NCBI GenBank assembly: GCA_945898105.1
Contig: CAMDHL010000159.1
Coordinates: 1-5,573 of the forward strand
DNA length: 5,573 nt
Direction: 5' to 3'
DNA from: Comamonas sp. lk
GTDB taxonomy: Bacteria; Pseudomonadota; Gammaproteobacteria; Burkholderiales; Burkholderiaceae_C
Shown here: piece by piece, positions 1 through 5,573 of the stretch
Layout of the letters: every line of letters begins with the position of its first letter
How positions within the stretch are numbered: position 1 is the first letter of the stretch
Position numbers and translations under genes: made by a program
The notes under the pieces: model-generated
Database searches by the model: none
Told to the model about the DNA's origin: nothing
Seen by the model: only the letters and a program-made list of their open reading frames with translations

Positions 1-899
1 TGCGTGCTTGGCGCGGATTGCGTGGCTGCCTGCCGGTAGGCGTTGCAGGCGGCACGCGGCACCAGGCGTTCAGACTCCTGCCAGACCAGATCGCGCATAG
101 CCTTTGCGGCAGGCCCTTCGGGAATCGAGTCGGCGGCGGCTTGAATCAGCGACTCAAAGTGCTCGATTGCGCCTGACAGGCCCAGATTGGCAATCGCATT
201 GGGCCGCGCGTGCTGCGCGTCCTGGCCCACCGGTTTACCCAGCAAATCGGCTTGGCCCATCACATCGCGGATGTCATCGGCCACTTGGTAAGCCTCTCCC
301 AGGCAGTCGCCCAGGGCTTGCCATTGGGATGGGTCCGCCCCGGCGCTCAGTGCACCGGCGCAGGTGGCAGCCACAAACAGCGCGCCGGTCTTGGCGCGCT
401 GGTATTGCATGAGCGATACGCGCGACTCCGATTCCCAGGCCTGACCGGCCACGATACCGCCGGGCATACCCACGCCGCCGGCGATGATCTTTAACAGCCC
501 TGGTAAGCGCTCGGGTGACTTGCCCGCCGCAGCGGCCAGCGTTTGGAAGGCCAGCACGATCAGTGCATCACCTGCAAGCACGGCCAAGGGCTGACCAAAC
601 GCCCAGTGCACCGAGGCGCGGCCACGCCGGGTGGGCGCGTCGTCAAAGCAGGGCAGATCGTCATGCACCAGCGAGGCGCAGTGCAGTAGTTCAATAGCCA
701 CTGCGGCTGCGTTGCTCAGGGCCGGGTCGTCCTGACCACAGGCTTGGGCAACAGCCAGGCACAACTGCGGGCGGATGCGCGCCCCGCCAGGGAACACCGC
801 GTGGCGCACAGCGGAAGCAAGCTTGGGCGGGCAGCTAGCGTCCTCGGCAGCGGCCAATGCCATAGCCAATGATTGCTCAATGCGGGTGATTGCCTTCAT
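1..899 (-). CDS. crtE: Geranylgeranyl diphosphate synthase CrtE, 3' end beyond the window
   Basis: Trans-isoprenyl diphosphate synthase that condenses isopentenyl diphosphate onto allylic diphosphates to make C20 GGPP, used for carotenoids and for the geranylgeranyl/phytyl tail of bacteriochlorophyll; soluble cytoplasmic enzyme. The ATG at 897-899 opens a frame of 299 codons with no stop before the left edge, close to the usual family length of about 290-310, so only a short C-terminus should be missing. Seen directly: GGARIRPQL near residue 38 (substrate-binding Arg region), first Asp-rich motif DDLPCFDD at 80-87, RRG at 91-93, the Lys in AKTGALF at 169-175, second Asp-rich motif DDIRD at 208-212, then GKPVGQD. 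The residue five before the first Asp motif is Ala75. Farnesyl-PP synthases such as IspA carry a bulky aromatic there and GGPP synthases a small residue, so C20 product is favoured. The start is supported by AGGAG six bases upstream. It has its own promoter and need not depend on bchO transcription. A general IspA paralogue is the alternative, less likely given Ala75 and the setting. Confidence 0.93.
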   Translation of the reverse strand, partial: MKAITRIEQSLAMALAAAEDASCPPKLASAVRHAVFPGGARIRPQLCLAVAQACGQDDPALSNAAAVAIELLHCASLVHDDLPCFDDAPTRRGRASVHWAFGQPLAVLAGDALIVLAFQTLAAAAGKSPERLPGLLKIIAGGVGMPGGIVAGQAWESESRVSLMQYQRAKTGALFVAATCAGALSAGADPSQWQALGDCLGEAYQVADDIRDVMGQADLLGKPVGQDAQHARPNAIANLGLSGAIEHFESLIQAAADSIPEGPAAKAMRDLVWQESERLVPRAACNAYRQAATQSAPST

Positions 900-905
900 G
901 CGGAT

Positions 906-910
906 CTCCT
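906..910 (-). promoter_or_regulatory. Shine-Dalgarno site of crtE
   Basis: Reading the minus strand, AGGAG is followed by six bases (ATCCGC) and then the crtE ATG at 897-899. Match and spacing are near ideal and fix the crtE start. It stands out because bchI, bchD and bchO have no comparable site. Confidence 0.8.
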
Positions 911-932
911 TGGGTGTTGCCAGGTCGGTTTC

Positions 933-960
933 ATAAGTGACAACTTTACCTGTCACTTAT
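933..960 (-). repeat. Perfect 10-base inverted repeat in the crtE leader
   Basis: On the plus strand ATAAGTGACA (933-942) and TGTCACTTAT (951-960) are exact reverse complements separated by eight bases (ACTTTACC). The element begins about five bases downstream of the start point predicted from the crtE -10 box and ends 22 bases before the Shine-Dalgarno site. It could be a two-fold symmetric operator for a dimeric regulator, placed as a roadblock downstream of the promoter, or a 5'-UTR hairpin in the crtE mRNA (10-bp stem, 8-base loop). It lacks a U-tract and lies at the wrong end of the transcript for a terminator. I do not recognise the binding protein. The TGACA/TGTCA half-sites share TGT and ACA with PpsR sites but in the opposite, everted order. 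Confidence 0.75.
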
Positions 961-963
961 TGA

Positions 964-981
964 TGTAAATAAATATAGACA
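964..981. promoter_or_regulatory. PpsR/CrtJ-type operator TGT-N12-ACA over the crtE -10 box
   Basis: TGT at 964-966 and ACA at 979-981 are separated by exactly twelve bases (AAATAAATATAG), matching the established PpsR/CrtJ recognition motif of purple bacteria. The motif fully covers the proposed crtE -10 hexamer at 972-977, the placement expected for a repressor that blocks RNA polymerase under oxygen or light. A single TGT-N12-ACA can arise by chance, but its position on a strong promoter of a carotenoid gene makes function likely. No ppsR gene is in the window, so the regulator is inferred. Confidence 0.7.
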
Positions 982-1000
982 CATAAGGCGCAATTGTCAA
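972..1000 (-). promoter_or_regulatory. Sigma-70 promoter of crtE
   Basis: On the minus strand a perfect -35 TTGACA (995-1000) is followed by exactly 17 bases and a -10 TATATT (972-977, five of six consensus bases). Transcription should start near 965, giving a leader of about 65 bases before the crtE ATG. The A+T-rich stretch contrasts sharply with the GC-rich coding DNA around it. A promoter this close to consensus normally needs repression, which fits the TGT-N12-ACA site across its -10 box. Confidence 0.8.
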
Positions 1001-1199
1001 CGCGGGTTTACGCGGTTTTTCATTTTTTTCGAAAAGAAGCAATCCCGGGCAGAGTCCGCGCCAATGGGAGGACTTGCAAAAGTGTGTCTTTTGGGGGACT
1101 ACCCAGGCCCAGAGTCTTGCAATGGCGCAGCTAAGGCAATGGGCTATTCGCTACGGCGGGATTTGTCGTTTCGCAGTGGGCCCTGGCGGCCTTTTGCGT

Positions 1200-2105
1200 C
1201 TAGCCGATATGCGCCAGCAGCAGCGCTGCAAGCCGTTGCGGTTGCTCTTCATGGGCCAGGTGGCCCAGGCCCGGGAGGCGGGTGACGGGTGGTTTCGGTT
1301 GTCGCGTGAGTGACGCGGCAGCGCGCTCCGCTACCGATGGTGGAACGATCAAGTCCTGTTCACCCGCGATGAGGGTCAGTGGCGTTTGCAGCGCAGGCAG
1401 CCGCGTCCAAAAAGTATGCAAATCCCAATGCGCCATCATGGCCAGCGCCCCGGCGCCATGGGCGGGCTGGGCGATCAGCTTTTGGTAGAGCGCGCGGCCT
1501 GGTGCGTCCAGCGTGGAGCCGGTGCCGTCCAGCAGCCTTTGCAGCACGGCGGGCTGGGCCGCTTGCCAGGAAAAAAGCTCGGGCACAAAGGGCGCTTTGG
1601 CCAAGAGCTTAGCCATGGGCGAAAACAACTGCCCCGCCAAGCCATCAAGCGGTAGCAGCGCACCATTGAGGGAGACGATGCGTTGGGGCTTAATGTGCCC
1701 ATCCAGCGACAACATACAGGCCACCGCAGCCCCAGCAGAGTGACCCACGATGGTGTTCGGCACGATGTCCATCTGCGCCAATACCTCTGCCACCCCAGCG
1801 GCCATACCCGGCAATGAAAACAGCGCGGCTACCTCAGCGGGCGCAGGCGTAGCAGTAAACGCATGGCCGGGAAAGTCCAGCGCCAGCACGCTGCAACGAG
1901 CGCTTAGAGGCGCAAAGACATCGCGCCAGGAATGGGTGGAGGCCCCGGTGCCGTGCAACAGCAACACCGTGGGCGCTTGGGCGTCGGCATGGGGCGCGTA
2001 TTGCACATGCCAGCGCAAGCGCGGGGTTTGCACAAAGCGCGAGTATTGGCGCAGCGGCCAATCAACGCCATCGCGTTCAAAGTCCAGGCCTTGGCGGGGA
2101 GGCAT
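1200..2105 (-). CDS. bchO: BchO, magnesium-chelatase-associated alpha/beta hydrolase
   Basis: Predicted 301-residue alpha/beta-hydrolase-fold protein of the BchO family, found with bchI and bchD in purple bacteria. It is thought to assist Mg-chelatase or bacteriochlorophyll synthesis, but its reaction and substrate are not established. Seen in the sequence: HGTGAS at 51-56 (oxyanion-hole type HG), DFPGH at 77-81, nucleophile elbow GHSAG at 121-125 with Ser123, the acid residue Asp251 in GEQDLIVPP, and His282 in GLGHLAHEEQP, so the triad looks complete and catalysis plausible. No signal peptide or clear membrane segment is seen. The ATG at 2103-2105 lies 13 bases after the bchD stop; the frame stays open further upstream, but that part overlaps bchD and reads as shadow sequence, so MPPRQGLDFE is the likely start. 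No clear Shine-Dalgarno is visible, so translation may be coupled to bchD. It ends with TAG at 1200-1202. Confidence 0.92.
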   Translation of the reverse strand: MPPRQGLDFERDGVDWPLRQYSRFVQTPRLRWHVQYAPHADAQAPTVLLLHGTGASTHSWRDVFAPLSARCSVLALDFPGHAFTATPAPAEVAALFSLPGMAAGVAEVLAQMDIVPNTIVGHSAGAAVACMLSLDGHIKPQRIVSLNGALLPLDGLAGQLFSPMAKLLAKAPFVPELFSWQAAQPAVLQRLLDGTGSTLDAPGRALYQKLIAQPAHGAGALAMMAHWDLHTFWTRLPALQTPLTLIAGEQDLIVPPSVAERAAASLTRQPKPPVTRLPGLGHLAHEEQPQRLAALLLAHIG

Positions 2106-2118
2106 AGGGCGCGCCAAT

Positions 2119-3933
2119 TTAGTTGCGCCCGGCCACCGCGCGCACCGCCTGGTTGAGCGATTGCGCGCCGCCGTAGGGCAGTGCCAGGTATTGCGCGCCC
2201 ATGGCGGCGGCCAGTTGCTCGGCGCTGCTTTGGGGTTGGGGCGAAGTGTCCACCAGCAGCGTGCTAACGCCTGTGGCGCGTAACTGTGCAGCCGCCGCCA
2301 AGGCGTCGCTGGCGGCAGGCCCGCGGCCCGCACTGCCGTCGCGAGCGATATTGGCTTTGCCATCGGTCAGTAACACCACGATAGGCGTCTCGCCTTTGCG
2401 TTTAATTTGCCCTGCCAGTGCCGCTGCCGCGTCAATGGCGGTGGCCAGCGGTGTGCCGCCCCCGCCGGGTAAGCCGGCCAGGCTGCGCTTGGCGCGCGCC
2501 AGCGAGCGCGTGGGCGGCAGCAATACTTCGGCAACTTTTCCGCGAAAGGCCAGTACCGCCACACTGTCGCGGCGCACATAGCAATCGGCCAGCAACAACT
2601 CCACGGCGCCCTTAGCTTCGGCCAGTCGGTTGAGCGCCGAAGAGCCCGAAGCATCGACCACAAACACCGTGGTGGTCTGCCCCAGTTGGCGAAAGCGCGT
2701 CACATGAAAATCTTCCTTACGCACCACGACACGCGGTAGCTTGGTCGACGTCGGGGGCAACGTGCTACGGCGCAGTCTTTGCCACGGCGCGGCGGCACGT
2801 AAAGTCTCCAGCACATTGATGCGCTGACCAGCGCGTGGCTCGCCCTTGCGTGCGCCCACAGGGCGGCCTCTTAATGCATTTTTTTGCTCCGCACCGGCGC
2901 TGCCCGAAGTGGGCGATTTAGCGCGCTGCAATGCGCCAATCTTGAGGCTGGCGAGCAAACCGGCGGGTATCGCTGCTTGCACCGCTTCGAGTACCCGCTC
3001 GGCCAGTTCCTGCGGGTCTGGTGGCTGGCTGTCCGCATCGTCGCTGTCGTCGTTTTTGGTGTCGTCCTGCTCGTCTTTTGGGGACTCGGGCGGCGGTTCC
3101 GGGGCTGGGTTCTCGGCTAGCTCTGGTGGGCTTGCTTCCTCTTGTGGCGGCTCGGCTTCCTGCTCCTCAGGCGCGGGGGGCAAACGGGTGGCGCGCGGTG
3201 CCAGCACCAGGCGCGCGGCCACGGCAATATGCTCTTCTTCCACGGTGTCGCTACCCGCCAGTGCCGCCGCCGCGCGCGCGGCACGCGTTGCAAACAGGCT
3301 GGCCCGCAGCGAATCAATGCCCAGCGCCATCGCGGCCGCGCACAAAGCTTGTACCGACTCAGCAGCCATCTGCACCCGCCCCACACGTTGGCGCGCCGCT
3401 TGCACTTCAGCGGCGGTCCACTGGGGGCCTTCTTCGTCTTTGGCCAGGCCGTCCATGCGCATATGAAAGGCCAGGCGCTCGGACAGGCTGGTGGGCAGTT
3501 GTTCGTCCTCGTCCGCGCCTTCGTCAAGCGCTACGACGCCAACGCGGGCGGACAGCACGCTGTCCAGGCCGTCGCGCTGTAGCAACACTTGGCCGGTATC
3601 AAGCACGCTGCCAAAGCGCGCCGCTGCGCCCGCCGTCATGCGTTCGGCCATGGCCAGCAACAGCACGCCGCCATCGGCCTGCGCCAACAAGCCTTGTAGC
3701 GCCACCGGGCGGCCCGATTGCAGTGTCGCGCCCAGGTCCAGGCCGCCTAGCAAGGCGGTATCTCCGGTGTTCAAAGGAACGCGCCTGAAAGGACTTTCCG
3801 AAGGCAAAAGTGCGCGCAGCAAGGCCAACCAATCGTCGCGCGCTGCGCAGGGCGGTGCGCGCAGGGCCACACCACCCAGGCCGGCCGGATCTACGGCGAA
3901 CAGGGCGGCAATCGTGGCGGCGTCGCCTTGCAT
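2119..3933 (-). CDS. bchD: Magnesium chelatase subunit D (BchD)
   Basis: The 604-residue D subunit of Mg-chelatase. With the BchI ATPase it forms the AAA+ complex that drives BchH to insert Mg2+ into protoporphyrin IX, the first committed step of bacteriochlorophyll synthesis; cytoplasmic. Residues 1 to about 250 form a degenerate AAA+ module without a P-loop GxxxxGKS, as expected for BchD. About 252-308 is a very acidic, proline-rich linker with long runs of P, E and D. Residues about 310-400 are basic and connect to a C-terminal von Willebrand A/integrin-I domain whose MIDAS motif is complete: DASGS at 427-431, Thr494 in GGGGTPL, and Asp524 in LLTDGKAN. Length is in the usual range of roughly 560-650. 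The ATG at 3931-3933 is nine bases after the bchI stop, with no visible Shine-Dalgarno but an A/T-rich leader, so coupling to bchI is likely. The frame is intact and ends with TAA at 2119-2121. Confidence 0.97.
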   Translation of the reverse strand: MQGDAATIAALFAVDPAGLGGVALRAPPCAARDDWLALLRALLPSESPFRRVPLNTGDTALLGGLDLGATLQSGRPVALQGLLAQADGGVLLLAMAERMTAGAAARFGSVLDTGQVLLQRDGLDSVLSARVGVVALDEGADEDEQLPTSLSERLAFHMRMDGLAKDEEGPQWTAAEVQAARQRVGRVQMAAESVQALCAAAMALGIDSLRASLFATRAARAAAALAGSDTVEEEHIAVAARLVLAPRATRLPPAPEEQEAEPPQEEASPPELAENPAPEPPPESPKDEQDDTKNDDSDDADSQPPDPQELAERVLEAVQAAIPAGLLASLKIGALQRAKSPTSGSAGAEQKNALRGRPVGARKGEPRAGQRINVLETLRAAAPWQRLRRSTLPPTSTKLPRVVVRKEDFHVTRFRQLGQTTTVFVVDASGSSALNRLAEAKGAVELLLADCYVRRDSVAVLAFRGKVAEVLLPPTRSLARAKRSLAGLPGGGGTPLATAIDAAAALAGQIKRKGETPIVVLLTDGKANIARDGSAGRGPAASDALAAAAQLRATGVSTLLVDTSPQPQSSAEQLAAAMGAQYLALPYGGAQSLNQAVRAVAGRN

Positions 3934-3942
3934 CGTTATAAA

Positions 3943-4971
3943 TTATTTTTGTGGTGCGGCGGCCAACTCGGCCAGCGCCCGCTCCACGCGAGTGGACGAG
4001 CCCGCATCGTCCAGCGGATTGCGCCGCAAGCGGTGGCGCAAAGCGGGCGGGGCCACGCGCTGCAAATGCGCCTGCGTCACGGCCTTGTCGCCCTGCCATG
4101 CGGCTAGCGCGCGGGCGGCGCGCACTAGAGTCAAGTCGCCGCGCAGCCCATCGGTACCCAAAGCCATGCACAGCTGCGCTGCAAAGGTGCGCGCGCTATC
4201 GGGTATCTGCACGTCGCCGAGGCGTTTGCGCCCGGCCACTATGCCTTTGCGCACTTTGTCGTCTTCCTTTTTCCAGTGCTCGGTAAAGGCTTGCGGGTCT
4301 TGTTCAAAGGCATCGCGGCGCTTGACCACTTCTACCCGTTCGTCCAGCGTGCTGGGGGTTTTTACTTCGACAGACAGGCCAAAGCGGTCTAGCAACTGCG
4401 GGCGCAATTCGCCTTCTTCCGGGTTGCCGCTGCCAATCAGTACAAAGCGCGCCGGGTGGCGCACGCTCAGGCCTTCCCGCTCGACCACGTTCTCGCCGGA
4501 GGCGGCTACGTCGATCAGCAAATCCACCAAATGGTCTTCCAGTAAATTGACTTCGTCGATATACAAATAACCCCGGTTGGCGCGCGCCAGCAAACCGGGT
4601 TCAAAGGCTTTCACGCCTTGGGACAGCGCGCGCTCCAGGTCCAGCGCGCCGACCACGCGGTCTTCGGTAGCGCCCAGCGGCAGATCGACCACCGGCACGC
4701 CCACCAACGCGCTGGCGCGGGCTTTGCCACTTGCCGCGGCCAAGCAGTCGGGGCAGCGGACGGCGTCTGGGTCACAGCCGTAGCGACATCCGGTTACGGC
4801 GCGCATCTTGGGCAGCAAGGCGGCCAACGCGCGCACCGCCGTGGACTTGCCGGTGCCCCGGTCGCCAAAGACCAGCACGCCGCCAATCGTGGGGTCGATG
4901 GCGGTGAGCACGATGGCCAGCTTCATATCGTCCTGGCCGACGATGGCGGAGAAAGGAAATGTCAGAGCCAT
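3943..4971 (-). CDS. bchI: Magnesium chelatase ATPase subunit I (BchI)
   Basis: The 342-residue AAA+ ATPase of Mg-chelatase. BchI hexamers hydrolyse ATP and, with BchD, power Mg2+ insertion into protoporphyrin IX by BchH. Motifs in order: VGQDDMK near the N-terminus, Walker A GDRGTGKS at 36-43, the family signature VVDLPLGATEDRVVGALD at 94-111, FEPGLLARANRGYLYIDE with Walker B ending at Asp139-Glu140, sensor-1 Asn183 in GSGNPEEG, LRPQLLDRFGLSVEV at 189-203 containing arginine-finger candidates, and sensor-2 region GLRGDLTLVRAARA near Arg277. Length fits the family (about 335-350). A cysteine-rich insert lies between Walker A and the signature: Cys62, Cys66, Cys73 and Cys76. The ATG at 4969-4971 begins MALTFPFSAIVGQ, the expected N-terminus. 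It lies 38 bases after the por stop with an A/T-rich leader and no clear Shine-Dalgarno. bchD follows after nine bases. Confidence 0.98.
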   Translation of the reverse strand: MALTFPFSAIVGQDDMKLAIVLTAIDPTIGGVLVFGDRGTGKSTAVRALAALLPKMRAVTGCRYGCDPDAVRCPDCLAAASGKARASALVGVPVVDLPLGATEDRVVGALDLERALSQGVKAFEPGLLARANRGYLYIDEVNLLEDHLVDLLIDVAASGENVVEREGLSVRHPARFVLIGSGNPEEGELRPQLLDRFGLSVEVKTPSTLDERVEVVKRRDAFEQDPQAFTEHWKKEDDKVRKGIVAGRKRLGDVQIPDSARTFAAQLCMALGTDGLRGDLTLVRAARALAAWQGDKAVTQAHLQRVAPPALRHRLRRNPLDDAGSSTRVERALAELAAAPQK

Positions 4972-5009
4972 GGATTTATGCGCAAAAGTTGTTAAATCTT
5001 AAAAGGGTT
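4972..5009. other. A/T-rich gap between por and bchI
   Basis: Thirty-eight bases, markedly richer in A and T than the flanking genes. On the minus strand TTGAAA overlaps the por stop and could be read as a -35 box, but no good -10 follows at 16-18 bases. There is no hairpin with a U-tract and no Shine-Dalgarno in front of bchI. The simplest reading is an operon-internal leader for bchI. Confidence 0.5.

Positions 5010-5573
<564 letters not shown>

Larger units (their letters stand above)
900..1199. other. Intergenic spacer between bchO and crtE
   Basis: Three hundred bases with no supportable gene. The part nearest crtE (900-1000) holds the Shine-Dalgarno site, inverted repeat, operator and promoter described separately. 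The part nearest bchO (about 1020-1199) is mixed: an A/T-rich run at 1017-1036, then ordinary GC-rich sequence. It contains a loose direct repeat (CCCGGGCAGAGTC at 1044-1056 and CCCAGGCCCAGAGTC at 1102-1116) and a short hairpin CAAAAG/CTTTTG around 1077-1093 with no U-tract. Only an eight-codon minus-strand reading frame (ATG at 1021-1023) and unconvincing plus-strand frames are present. No intrinsic terminator for bchO is obvious. Confidence 0.6.

Noticed and set aside
960..972. FNR/CRP-type half-site TTGAT near 960-964
   Set aside because: Only one half matches; the partner ATCAA is absent at the required spacing, while the PpsR-type motif fits fully.
997..1023. Eight-codon minus-strand frame MKNRVNPR as a leader peptide for crtE
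   Set aside because: It lies upstream of the predicted transcription start, overlaps the -35 box and has no ribosome binding site.
1001..1029. Possible intrinsic terminator on the plus strand (CGCG-loop-CGCG then T-rich)
   Set aside because: The stem is only about four pairs, and no plus-strand gene precedes it; on the minus strand it points the wrong way to end bchO.
1064..1285. Plus-strand open frame of 73 codons starting in the bchO-crtE spacer (and the overlapping one from 1074)
   Set aside because: Runs into bchO on the opposite strand, has no recognisable motif and no Shine-Dalgarno, and its length fits chance opening in GC-rich DNA.
2106..2363. Upstream extension of the bchO frame (86 extra codons)
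   Set aside because: It lies inside the conserved vWA domain of bchD and its translation is shadow-like; BchO homology begins near the ATG at 2103-2105.
2846..3466. Long plus-strand open frames opposite bchD, and similar ones opposite bchI and por
   Set aside because: Low-complexity Ser/Ala/Arg-rich translations typical of antisense frames of GC-rich genes; the minus-strand genes have clear family motifs.

Overview
This window is part of a bacterial photosynthesis gene cluster. All five recognisable genes lie on the minus strand and read right to left: the C-terminal part of a light-dependent protochlorophyllide oxidoreductase (LPOR, por; runs off the right edge), bchI, bchD, bchO, then a 300-base spacer and crtE (runs off the left edge). 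The DNA is GC-rich, and the bchI-bchD-bchO order with a nearby crt gene is typical of purple phototrophic Proteobacteria. Burkholderiales (Betaproteobacteria of the Rhodoferax/Limnohabitans/Rubrivivax kind) is my best guess from protein character and gene order, but it is an inference without a database search.

Right part (2106-5573): por, bchI, bchD and bchO are closely packed, with gaps of 38, 9 and 13 bases, and probably form one operon. They cover two steps of bacteriochlorophyll synthesis: Mg2+ insertion into protoporphyrin IX (BchI and BchD, with BchH encoded elsewhere; BchO is an accessory alpha/beta hydrolase of unproven activity) and the later reduction of protochlorophyllide to chlorophyllide (LPOR). 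LPOR is the unusual member. Most anoxygenic phototrophs rely on the oxygen-sensitive, light-independent BchLNB enzyme, so an LPOR gene next to the chelatase genes suggests adaptation to oxic, illuminated water.

Left part (1-1199): crtE encodes geranylgeranyl diphosphate synthase, which supplies C20 precursor for carotenoids and for the bacteriochlorophyll tail. Its upstream region is the best regulatory stretch in the window. It holds a consensus-like sigma-70 promoter (TTGACA, 17 bases, TATATT), a TGT-N12-ACA PpsR/CrtJ-type operator lying over the -10 box, and just downstream a perfect 10-base inverted repeat with an 8-base spacer, which could be a second operator or a 5'-UTR hairpin. A good Shine-Dalgarno sequence precedes crtE, whereas the bch genes have none that is clear.

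I saw no tRNA, rRNA, mobile element, CRISPR array or convincing intrinsic terminator. No frameshift or premature stop was seen in any of the five genes.
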